DNA from: Trichoplusia ni
Lineage: Eukaryota > Arthropoda > Insecta > Lepidoptera > Noctuidae
DNA length: 64,000 nt
Direction of reading: 5' to 3'
Assembly: GCF_003590095.1 (NCBI RefSeq)
Contig: NC_039481.1
Span: forward strand, 4,216,001-4,280,000
The notes under the pieces are model-generated. The model was not told the origin of the DNA, searched no databases, and saw only the letters and a program-made list of their open reading frames with translations. Below, in pieces: positions 1 through 11,400 of this stretch. Numbering within the stretch: the first letter of the stretch is position 1; each line of letters opens with the position of its first letter. A program made the position numbers and the translations under genes.

Positions 1-3000
1 ACGAGAACTGAGAATCTTTTTTAATTTTCTTTAACAAAATTGCGTAATTTCTATACCTGATCAATTAGCAGTATTTAACTGAAACTGGTATTTAACAAAA
101 GAGCAATTAATACAAAGTTGCGTTTTTATGCAACGTGTTTTAAATAAACGCTTGTTTTATTACATATTTTATCTAATTGAGAAAACAGTAGGTATTCTCT
201 CATATCTGTTCATATCACAATTTCCTAAACACAGAGTTTCATTATAAACCTTGGTGGTGATGAAACTAACCGTAATTGCTATGAAAGTTTGCAATCACGT
301 ACTTATATTACGTTATTATATTTTTTAATAAGTAATTAATTAATTACTTGCATTCTAATGAGGCACAACCCTCACAAATAGCGCACAGCGTAACGTAAGA
401 CTTGGTATGCAGAACTATCTATGCCGGAATCGATCGAGCTCTTACCTAGATAATTATCTCGATTTGCTCACGCCAACAAGATATCCTCATAAAATAGATT
501 GTAACAGTTACCTTATAAGTATATTTTTTTATATATTCCGCAAGTTTTACAAAAGCAGCTTGTTTTAACGATCGAGGCCGGCCAAGAACGATTCGTAATT
601 TGAACTAGTGCTTTACTAAATATAATTATGATGGCTTAATTTTAGATGCCCCATTAACTATGAATACAAAAGAAAATTAGTCTAACTTAAATAGATTTAA
701 TGACTGTTAATTTGATGTAGTCAACTTTCTTTTATTTTGAGAAGAGATAACTTAGAACTAGGTCTCTGCGATTTGAATTGATGGAGACATTATTTTGAGC
801 AATAACTGAAGACTTTTGAGTTACATATTGTTTATTTCGTGCCGGTTTTGCTTAGACGACTTGGTTCGATTAGGTCACGAAATATAAAAAATCCTCACAC
901 AAAATACACATGTAACGTCATTTTCTCGTAATACCGATAGTTTTTGTTTCAAGTGTTTACGATTTCCGCAACAAATAAGTGTTATCGTTCTAGCCAGTTT
1001 AGTTTTTGTCATAATACACATATACGAACAAAAACTAACAGACTTGGTACGTACTAGATTCCACGGCGTTCACGCTTGATTTCCTAACATATGAATTTCA
1101 ACACACTTAGATAAGTTTTCATGAATATGTTAGATAGTCGGTTGTTGCATTTTGTATCGTGTTGATAATTATACATTGCTTTAAGGTATCGTTATCTGAA
1201 TCAGTTTTTACTCTGGTATTTCTTTTGTTATAACATAATGCCTTAGTGAACTAGTACTGTTATAGTTCGGCTGTTTACATTCTTTAGGATTTATTTTCTT
1301 TTAAGAAAATTTTAGTACTGTGATTGTGATGGTAGTTTTTACTCTCTAGTTATTGCAGTGAAGGTATATTCTATAGTTATAGTAGAAGAAAAAAAAGGAA
1401 TAATACTTTAAACTTTTTGAATTATAAGTAGGTAAATGTTCATTTTCATATACTCTATGGATAATTGGAGAACTATTTTGTAACATAACTAACTTGCTAT
1501 CGTTTGCTATCAGGCAGTAATCACTAGATGAAACGATAGATAAAGGCTGTTCTAAATCTGTGGAAAGCACTACAAAGATATACACGGGCTGTCTGTGAAT
1601 CAGATTTATGTACCGGTAAATGAAAATAAAAGGCTTTTACCATCAGACAAGTCTAATAGTTACACCAAAAACAGGATGTGGGCGTATAATCGTAAGCTTG
1701 AGTAACTTGCTATTAACAATACGTAGGTATTATTAATATACGACCTCTTTTCCTTGGAGGGTACATAGATCTGGGGTTATAAAACCTTCTTTGTATTTTT
1801 TTTATGAAGTTGCATAAATTGAAGCTTACATTTTGTGCTCTATATTACATCTTTAGGGCGGAGCTATGCTGCTCCGTATATGAAAATATCTCACTCGTAA
1901 GTAGTTCTTGCGTCAATCCTTGGCAGGGTGGAATCGAGACAATATTGGAATTCCCCCGTCTGCTCTATCGATAAATATCGGGGCTCGCAATACTGAATAT
2001 GCTTTAAATTATTGTAGAGTATATTGTGTTACAGAATAGAGAGATTTTATGCACATCCACGAACTGGTATATAGAAGCTCGTTCTAAAGAATTTATATAA
2101 ATTCCGCGGAACCGCATTTTGAAATTTTTCGTTTAGTGGTTTTACTGATACCTTTATTTGTCGATAAATTAAACAATACTGTCTCAATCAACTCATTCCC
2201 TGCTTTATGGTTACAAACAAAAGATTTTTTTTTTGTTTTCGAATTGGAAAATGAATAAGTGTCCTGGTATGTAACGTCTATATAGATATTGGTTAATAAT
2301 ATCTAGATACCTATTGGTTAATAATAAACCAATAGGTATCTAGATATTCAAGCTACTTTTTTCAAGGAATATTTATGTGTGGCTTAAAAGTTTTATTATC
2401 TTCAATAAAATAAATAATTAGTCTTAAGTCTCGTAATTAGTACGTAACTCGTTAACTAAACTAATAAATTCATTACTTAATAGCTTATTGTCGCAATATT
2501 TATAAAATTGAAGGCATTCACAGAGTTATATAAAAACTGCACGTTTAATAGGAGCATCAATATATTTCCTTATTATTTATTTTATTTTTACAACTTTATT
2601 CAGAACTTTTTTGCATTTTTAGAAACGCTAAATGACATAAACGTGCAGTGGGTTTACTACTATCTATTAAAGATTGTGAGAAAAAGACGCTGCTCTACAA
2701 AGCTTGCTCTATCTCTCTCTACCACAACTGTAACACTTTTATTTTAACACATGGTGCTAAGACCCCTGATATAAACCTACTTTCTCCCTTTCTGTTTTAA
2801 CGTTTGATTACATTACATAATTACAACGGATCACGGAAACGTCGTACTATTGCACTGATAGAATCAGCTTATCCCATTAAGCACATTAAGATTTAAGATA
2901 TGTGGCGACTAGAAAACTAGACAGACTTTTCTCAAGTAACAATGTAACACGAATAAAATCTTATTTTCCTCTTCAGGGTTTTAAATTCTAGTGTTATGGG

Positions 3001-4837
3001 TTTATTACCATTGTATGCAGTCTTCGTAACGATGCACTTAACTACAATACCATTCGAAACTATAGTTACAATTGTTTTTCATGAATGTATACAATTTATA
3101 ATCACCCTCTGTATTTATATATGCTTAAAATATTGTTATGGAAAAACAATCTGCTTAACCAAAATCTCCATCACAAAATATTTTAAATGTTTTGCTCACA
3201 TTGGATTGCTGCAAGGTCTCAGTTTTAATGTAATTTTTAGTTGTGTGTTTGTTCTATTTGATGGGTGACAAGACTGACAAAGGACCTCAGACCCAGCATC
3301 AGAATTTTCAACTTTCACTGTATAAGAGTTAGCCAGTTTTTTAAATGTAATAAAATAGTATTTAATATTCAAAGATCTATATAATGTTTGTATTGTCTGC
3401 CAAGTTTCGTGAGTAAATAGTTTATAATATTCCTGATAATCAAACTCTATCAAAGTTTTAATAAATTATGATAACAAACAATATTAAATTTACTTTATGC
3501 TTTGAGATTCTATGAAAATGGCGTAGAAAACATAACATAATTGTGCTTTATTAGATATCAACGCATTGACTTCTAGACTCGGATGTTCAAAATCATATTT
3601 TTCATACTTTATTTGGCATGATCGACCTCACTTCTAATGGCTCTAATATAATATAGGCCAAATTTAAACGATGCGTGCATAAAATCACGTTGTCGTGATG
3701 CTCTTGAAGATAACAGTCGTTACAATTAAAATATAACTAGTAATAAGTACTTACTTTTTGAATAGCCTTATTAGAGTAGCTAAGGAAATATTAAGTAATC
3801 ATGAAATAAATATTGAACTTGATACCTGATTGTATTATGAGCTCTTTAAGGTGTAAATATGTTTGTGTAAGCGAGGAGCAGTCACATAATGTAGAGTGGC
3901 CTCTCGCATAAACAAAGCCAATATAGTTGTGTTTGACGAAATACTGGTACACCTCTTGCAAATAGTATCAGATTTTAATTCGACATCCACATGATTTGTA
4001 ATAAAAATCTTTAAATGTAGCCAATTAATAAATAATTGTTTATTTAATGACGGTTTACGTACGGCGCGTATTCATCGTGTTAGACCGACTAGGTTTGGAC
4101 CTAACTGGAGTTCGACTAGCCACTAGTATACAACTCATGGTTATTGATTCCGGTTGGTACAAAATTGTTCGCCGAGTGGTCCGAAACTACAAACTAAATC
4201 AAAATTGTTTATTTGTAGTTCATAGGTAGGATTAAGATGTTAAAATCAAATAAATTTGTGATCGCTAAATTGTCTTGCCGTGTTATGGGATACAAATAAC
4301 GAGACACAGATTCCGAGATATCTTGATAAGCTTGAGTACACCGTCATTAAATAAATAATTATAAATACGGCTCGCAAAAGTTAAAAATATTGCAAAACTG
4401 ATCCTTAAGATAGAGGCTGGTCAATTTGTTTTTTACATATACCCTCAAATGTAGATAATAAATACTCATAATTTCATTACTTTTTGCGACTTGCTCTTAT
4501 TATTTGGTCCGGTTCGTACAAGTATTGGTAATGTAATACAAACACGATTATAGGCAGTAATGTTTCATGTAATAATAATTAGTTATTACGACTGGTTTGG
4601 ATCTAGGTCGCCGGGTATTGGCGATAAGTTTAAAGTTTTATGAGCCGTAACCTAACACTTGAGTGGGGAGACAGATAGTGCAGAATTGGATCGTAACTCC
4701 TCGTATTTATGACCAGCTGACTTACTTTTAATTATGATACTAACCAAAGGGACGTCGAATTTATTAGTTATACCTACAATTGAATAATCTTGGAAGATTT
4801 GATGATCTTTGTTGATCCCTCTTTATACACACAGTAG
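1..4837. other. AT-rich non-coding DNA, no gene seen
   Basis: I find no exon-like open frame with splice signals in this stretch. The longest open frames (for example 2996-3268 +) are hydrophobic, low-complexity products of AT-rich sequence with no recognisable domain. The only structured item noticed is the perfect hairpin at 2298-2348. It could be intergenic or intronic. Confidence 0.6.
2298..2348. repeat. Perfect 22-bp inverted repeat (hairpin)
   Basis: Positions 2298-2319 are the exact reverse complement of 2327-2348, with a 7-base loop at 2320-2326. The arms are AT-rich and include CTAGATACCTATTGG. Part of the 5' arm side (GGTTAATAAT) is also directly repeated at 2291 and 2316. A perfect match suggests a young foldback, a MITE remnant, or a small structured transcript. 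The sequence alone does not show expression. Confidence 0.85.
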
Positions 4838-5083
4838 GCACCCGCCCCGGCTTCGCACGGGAGCAATGCTAATATACACTACAGAATTTCTTTAACGTTC
4901 TTTCTCTAAAGTTGACTACGTTCCTCTTCTAAATTATGCATAGATTAAACTTAAAAACCTTCCTCATGAATCACTTTACCTATTAAAAAAACGCATCAAA
5001 ATCCGTCAAGTAGTTTCAAAGATTTAAGCAGTCAAGGGGAAATAGGGACAGAAAAAGCGCTTCTGTTTTATAATGTAGTGATT
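4838..5083 (+). repeat. Degenerate Lepidoptera-type interspersed repeat
   Basis: The stretch opens with CCCGCCCCGGCTTCGCACGG and continues with a run resembling 'aaccttcctc-tgaatcact...catcaaaatccgt...agtttcaaagattta', ending in 'ttataatgtagtgatt'. I recognise this order of motifs from a repeat family scattered through many lepidopteran genomes. I do not know its formal family name. It looks old, since there are many differences from the sequence I remember, and it has no coding capacity. Confidence 0.55.
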
Positions 5084-5149
5084 GGCATTGACATCTAATC
5101 CGTGAATTCGATTTTCCAATATCCAAAATTGGTTTGTTATGTACGGTGC

Positions 5150-5172
5150 AATATTGTACAATGTACAATATT
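5150..5172. repeat. 11-bp perfect palindrome around one base
   Basis: AATATTGTACA at 5150-5160 and its reverse complement at 5162-5172 flank a single A. Short AT-rich palindromes of this size can arise by chance, so no function is claimed. Confidence 0.6.
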
Positions 5173-6803
5173 TCCAAATGAATACCTCATCCAGTAGGTA
5201 CCTATTTTACTTAAATAATTATTATCAGAGTAATACTCGACGATATGTACCTCAAATTTGATTTATGAAGATAATACTTCCAGTCAGACGAAATTCCCGA
5301 TATTAAATTCAGAACTGTATTGATCTTTAACCTTTAAACGTTCTAACCCAACAATGGCTCAGTAATACCGTTTATTTATAACTCAAGTAATTAAACATTT
5401 TCAATAGACGTTCTCGAAACAGAATTTGGTTAGTTCCTTTCATACCCGAACTGTTATTTTCAAATTAAATCTCGATATTTCCGATCGAAAGTCAATTAAC
5501 GTCGGAAGCTACAATCTCGCCTGAGGTAGTTCTAAAACGCTGACTTAGGTGATTGCTTCACTGCGTGTATAAGCTTTGGAGCCAGGACTTTTGCTAGTGA
5601 AAAAGCGAGATAGCACCATACACTCCCGATACGACATCTCATTTCCACCTCAGCAACAGTTGCTTTAAGAGCTAGTAGTAGTTAGCGTGAATGATAAATC
5701 AGGTTAAGCTAAAACAAATCTTAACTTCAGGATATTATCAAGAAGATAGACGAGATTATAGTCTAAATGATTCGGCAAAGAGTTTGTGTTCATTTATTTC
5801 TCCTCCTAACTTTACCAGACAGTGCCGTGATTGAGTAAACAAAGTTTAATTAGGAGTAAACAATAATGTACATCGTGCGAACGTTCAGTTTCTCACGACA
5901 CAGACTTAACTTCAGATATCTTAATTCGATAACCCTCTATTGGAACTAACCATAAATGCAATCACATGCTGGCCGTAAATAGATTGAATTATTTTAACCG
6001 CGCACATATTATAAGAGATTGTAGCTCAAGAAATGGTACCGAGTGACTCACTACTAGGCTTCGAGTTGAAAATACTAGTACAAGATTAGCTTGAGTTGAC
6101 GTCATCACCGCACCTTCTACAAAGACCGATCATCTCAGGGTCACAGTGCTTTGTTAAGCACATTGTGGTAAACACTAATGTCCAAAATGATGAGGCAGAC
6201 GAAAAAACTGAAGGTCTATAACAGCTTAATTTACTTTAACATAAAAAGAACAAATTAAAATTGATTCTGTGATTCGCGAAAATAATTGGATAGGACACAG
6301 CTGGTGCACACCGGAATTTCCTCGTTCATTGTCAAGCGTTTCCCATTAGAGCCGGTGTACCGTCCCCATGACGAATCGAGAAATTCACAAAGAGCCGCGT
6401 CCGAGCCCCGCTAAGCTTCAGAACCTCTTCACTTCTGTTAATGACATTGGAAATCGACCAAGTGACTGTACGATTTTTCGGAGCCTTTAATTTACTGGAA
6501 CGTTCCAAATAAATTTATGTTCCGCTGGCAAATCATTATTTTTATGCCCGAAAAAATATCATTCGATTTAGATTTGTTGCTGCTAATCTGATTAAGGATT
6601 TGGGCGGCTTTTGTGATCGTTAGATGTTGGCGTCTTAATTACCTACAGTTATTTGTAATATTTACAGAATACTTAAATCATGATTTTGTTTTTAAAGTTC
6701 GAAAAACGAACAAATTATTACGTTGCAGCAGTTGTTTTGTTTTGGTAGCTTCTCATTTGATAAATATTTTCTTAACGACATCTGTAGTAAGAAATTTTAA
6801 GCT
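5173..6803. other. Non-coding DNA, no gene seen
   Basis: No exon-like frame was found. It contains one consensus CRE-type octamer, TGACGTCA, at 6097-6104. Otherwise it is AT-rich unique-looking sequence. Confidence 0.5.
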
Positions 6804-6986
6804 TTTTGTCTTGGGGGTGTTTTACACATTATTTTCACATGCACAAAAATACCCAGACAAAGGACAAGCACTTGTATCCCAAAAATTGTTTCTTATCGAA
6901 CGCTGGCTCGAACCCGCGACACGTCAGTGTGTTTGGTGGTGGTTATGGTTGCGGTGACCTCAACCATTCGGCTGTCCGGGCAATCA
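6804..6986 (-). mobile_element. tRNA-derived SINE, diverged copy
   Basis: On the minus strand the head contains a degraded box A (…GCCGAATGGTTGAGGT…) near 6956-6976 and a box B-like GGGTTCGAGCC near 6909-6919. The tRNA-unrelated body follows, with '…TGTCTGGGTATTTTTGTGCA…' near 6838-6860. It aligns by eye with the copies at 7541-7734 and 61310-61513. It is the most diverged of the three. The open frames 6613-6957 and 6806-7003 on the plus strand run through this element and are not genes. Confidence 0.75.
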
Positions 6987-7540
6987 TATATTATATTATA
7001 TAGAATAGGAAATAGGAAGACCAATATAGACACAGAAGATATATTTATGGACCTTTAGCCAAGTATCTTGTGTAATATATTTTGTTAAAGGACTGTTTCA
7101 CACAGAAATTTCAATTTTAGCTATTGTTTGCGCCAGCAGACAAGTATACCCCAATACATACTACATATATGTATACCTACACACATAGGTGTATTGTACC
7201 TATTCATGCTTGAGTTAATGCGTTACATATTTGTAAGGATATTAGAATATGCTTTGAATATCGGCACAACGCCTACGACCCGTTTATTTTGGGATTTTCC
7301 GGAATATGATTAACGTAACCTATTTGGATCACAACTAGGTGACACACTTTTGTTTTGAATAATGTGCTCTATATTTTGACATGCGTAGGTACAAATTAGA
7401 TTCTTAAGTTGTATTAATGTCTCCTTCGTACAGATTAGTGAAGTATTTAAATAATTTGGAGCATAGCGTGGCATTGTTTCTAGAAGTAGATATTTAGTAA
7501 GTAATTTTAGTTTCTTTTTTACACATTTTTTTTAAAGTCT
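6987..7540. other. Spacer between two SINE copies, no gene seen
   Basis: The sequence is AT-rich with no recognisable feature. A T-rich run at 7508-7535 just before the next SINE fits the A-rich 3' tail of that minus-strand element. Confidence 0.5.
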
Positions 7541-7734
7541 CCCACACTAAGGAATTTAATCCTTGTGTCGCGGGGGGTTTCACAAACATACAAATCACAT
7601 GCACAATGACACCCAGACTCAGAACAAGCATTTGTGCACAAAAATGCTTGTCCTACGCGGGGATCGAACCAGCGACACGACGCGCCAGTGGGTTTGGCGT
7701 GGTGACCTCAACCACTCGGCTAACCGTCCAGTCA
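7541..7734 (-). mobile_element. tRNA-derived SINE, full-length copy
   Basis: Read on the minus strand the element starts near 7734 with a tRNA-like head. Its box A is TAGCCGAGTGGTTGAGG and its box B is GGTTCGATCCC. The body carries '…GAGTCTGGGTGTC…', and the 3' end is near GCGACACAAGGATTAAATTCC, followed by an A-rich tail (T-rich on the plus strand). Intact A and B boxes imply an internal RNA polymerase III promoter. A second copy at 61310-61513 is very similar, which points to fairly recent family activity. The plus-strand frame 7563-7814 is a by-product. Confidence 0.85.
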
Positions 7735-8213
7735 AAACTTACGTATTTGTAAGGGTTAGTCATTGTAGACATTACACATTAAATAAAATATACCTTACAT
7801 ATAAAATGGCATAAATATAACCTTAACGAAAGACCTAGGTTCTTATTTCGTATTTAATTGAAAGTTAGATTTCCCAATGTAAGCCATTCAAAAGACTTCC
7901 GAACCAACCCAACTAGATGGCTCTCGTAAAATCTTTATTTGCTAATTAAAATGTCGTCTAAAACCTCGAAGGAAGTTCTTAGCGATTTTATGCAAAATAC
8001 CGAAACAAGTTTGTTATATTGCTAAAGCATAATCGTTGAATGCTTAGAACATGTTGATAAACAAGTTTAGATCACGAATAGCGAGCAGGTATGGCATGTG
8101 AACGGAGACAAGGCGTGGTGGGCCGAGGCCGACGGGTACCGCTCGAACTGGCCGACCAGTACTGGCCGATACTAAACGAAGCATAGAATAACTTCCATTA
8201 GAAATATAATTTT

Positions 8214-8425
8214 GACTGCATAGATAGACGGGCGGTTGAGGACATCGTTTATTTTGGGGGACGTTTCGCAGGATCTATCTCCGCATAGGACAAGAGCTTG
8301 TGTGATTTACGAATGCGTGTCCTGAGTCTAGGCGTCTTTGTGCATGTAGCTTGATGTTTGTGAGTAGCCCTGAGACATAAGGATTGAATTCCTTAGTACA
8401 TTAGTCGTTTTGATAAAAAAAAAAC
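8214..8425 (+). mobile_element. tRNA-derived SINE, degenerate copy, plus strand
   Basis: This copy has the opposite orientation to the two copies just upstream. The head (GACTGCATAGATAGACGGG…) retains only a degraded box A (GGCGGTTGAGG) and box B. The body is clear: GGACAAGAGCTTGTG, then TGTCCTGAGTCTAGG, then CTTTGTGCATGTAG, ending in AAGGATTGAATTCCTTAG and an A-rich tail at 8415-8425. Transcription competence is probably lost. Confidence 0.75.
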
Positions 8426-11400
8426 AACCAAGAAGATTACCTAACAAATATGGTAGTTAAGTTTCAAAAGAGAGATTCATCTGAATAAACCAATTTCAAT
8501 TTTACGACTTTCTTGATCTTTTTCTGCTCTCTGACAGATTAAATAATAATAAATAAATAAATAAATTATCTGTGAATATCATTCATATTCATAATTCTAT
8601 GTTAATAAAAGACTAAATGTAAAATTACTAGTTCAAGCGACCATAAGGAAGACGCTCCAAGTTAATGCGTTTTAATGATGGCACTTACATAAACTGCTTC
8701 AGAACTCGGTCTGAATTGCAAGCTTTGGAGCGACATTGAGTGCACTCGTATGTCAGCCCGCAATTGACAAAACAAAACAAGCTTCTAGAACCTACATGCT
8801 ATTTCTGTGCAATAATAAACGAAATGTTTACATGGATAATTTGTTCTCATATTTTAATTGATTATTAAAACTAAAAACCTCTCTTTCCTAGAAAATATGG
8901 TTTGTTTAAAAAGGAAAATTCGATAAAAACAAATGAAAGGTAATGTTAATTTTGTACCTATAGAAAGCACAATTTGGTTATTAATTTTCTTTGAAAAAAA
9001 AAATACATTTTCACAGATACTGAAGCGATATTAAAATAATACGAAAAAGTAATAAAATATTAAGATTAAAAACTGTATGGTCTGTGAAAACACATTAAAT
9101 AACATTCCCGAATGAAACGTGCAGCTAATTGTAGACAGTCTAGAAAATAAGTTATATTATTAGCTGTTTAACAGAAAGTGTTTCGCCTCAAGCGTTGATG
9201 CCGACTTGTTTTACTTACAAGTGATAATATTTCATTACTTAGTGTCAATTGCTTTGCAAACATTTAACTGTCATGTTTTTAATGAATAGAAAGGCTACCA
9301 TTTGTTTCTACTTAACTCCTGCAAGTCACGGAACAGTTTTATACATGATTTATTATTATTCGTTGAAGTTTTGTTTCGTTACTCACCTAATTTTTTGTGT
9401 AATCTCTTAATGCTAATTTATTTGTTTAAAGTCTGTTTTAACTTTTCTATTTACTTTTTTCATAACAATTATCTTTTCTTTTTTTTTAATACGAAGGTTT
9501 AAAAATGCTAATGATTAAACATTGGACAGTTTTAAGAGGCTAGCTATCAGTTCGAAGTGCAACCTGTTGACAGACGGACGAACAGACAGGCAGACACGGA
9601 TAGACAGCGGTACCTCAGTATTAAGGTTAGGTTTTACCCTTTAGGTGCGGATCCCAAAAAATCAACAGCGCGGTGAATTATTATTTTCCCAATTTAACTT
9701 TATATTCATAAAAGTCGTTTAAGGTTACAAAACGTTTATTGTCTTAGTATATATTTTACGAAATGATTACAGTATTACAGCAATATAGGAAACAATAACG
9801 TTTTTGTAATGACTACTGTTACGCTGACTTAAATGGCCAACGCTGGTTTGTATACCCCACTAGTGCACTTGTAAAATGTATGTTAGTTTTATACTTAAAC
9901 GGGTGGGTAGTGATATCAGAAGCGTATCCACAAATTTGCTGATTATAAAATTACAATTAAGAGTGAGAGTTAATAGGTGGTTAGCGAATTAATTAATCAT
10001 CCATGGATAGAAACATACTTACACGTACATATAAAAATGTAATTGATCCTTCTTTTGTTTCGATCCCACACCTAGGAGCGGTTTCGTTGTTTTGCTAAAC
10101 AATATGTAACAAGGAAAGTAAAACATTTGCAAAATAGGAGAAAGTTGTCGACCAAGTTTGACAGCTTGCTCAACAAAAATGTTTTTGAGATAAAAATGCT
10201 TATCATTTTTCTAACTCATCTTCAAAGAAAAACTTAAATTATGAAACATAAACTTTAAGAATGCCTCGAAAATAACAATATATTTCTACTAAAATATGTT
10301 TTAATGTTTCATAAATAGCACTCAAGATTAATTGTAGAACAAGGCTATAAAAATGAAAATTTACTACTTACATTTTAGCGAAACATAAATAAATATTCAT
10401 ATTCATTCGTAATCTTAAATTAAAACATAAGAGGATTTACATAATCCGCTATTTTGAGAGGTTTTTGCACTTCATACATTTTCTTAATTACCTATTTACA
10501 TTTAAAGTAAATATTCTCAAATTTAAGTTACTTAACTCTACACTTAATCCACATTATCGTAAGCATTTAAAGCACTATAATACAATAACAATTACGTATA
10601 GAAATTTCTTCGTTCGGAATTCAAAAGCAATTCAAATTGATTCGAACACAGCTTACCAAGTCACGTGTACTGGCCTCGCTCGACCATGGAGGTTACTTGT
10701 ATTTTTTTACTACAAAAATGATATAAGAATAAGTTGGCATTCTCTCGTACAAGATCGATTGCATCCGGAGCGCAAAGGAATATAAAACACAAGTTAGGTA
10801 TTTATGTGAAGCCTTTACGAAGGCTCTTCGAATTTGTTTGCTTTTCACTTTGATAGGTTGCTGTTTTTGTTTTAATGTAGATCAAGAACGATAACTTAAC
10901 GTGTAGAACCGAAGAAGTTTATTTGATTTGCTGCATAAAGTGGAAGAAAGCCGATTTGTATTACATAATAATATTAAAAAGGGGCATCGTGGAAAATGTG
11001 TTGCTTATAAAGCGACTGAAGTCTTAAACAGGGAGGCACAGTTCTGAGGCTTGAATCAAGTTCCTATTTAGCCTGCAGTGGGGCTAAACAAAAGCCAAGT
11101 CCCTAATTTAAAAGTCATTTTTTTCAGTAAAATTACGAGGTAAAAGGTACGAGTAACCGCTTCGCATTCGTCAATCACTAATAAGTTAAAAAAGCTAATC
11201 GTGCCAGCTAACTCACGACTGCCAAAATACCCACTGCTAATAAAAACTGCCCACAGTCAAAGTGAACTGGATTGCCAAATCAAACATTCTTACAACCAAA
11301 GCTTCATTGATTTATTTGCGCAATCATTCCAACCATATCGAATTATAAGTCACGTTTATCGTTATTGCCGCATCATTTTTTTGTGAATGTTTATCCAAAC

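Noticed and set aside
2996..3268. 90-codon hydrophobic frame
   Set aside because: The composition is that of AT-rich DNA (Ile, Phe, Leu, Tyr, Cys), with no domain and no partner exons.
7563..7814. 83-codon plus-strand frame (…GDLNHSANRP…)
   Set aside because: It runs through the inverted SINE at 7541-7734; the related frame at 61167-61523 arises from another copy.
8545..8566. (TAAA)-type microsatellite
   Set aside because: Short simple repeats of this kind are common in AT-rich insect DNA and carry no further signal here.
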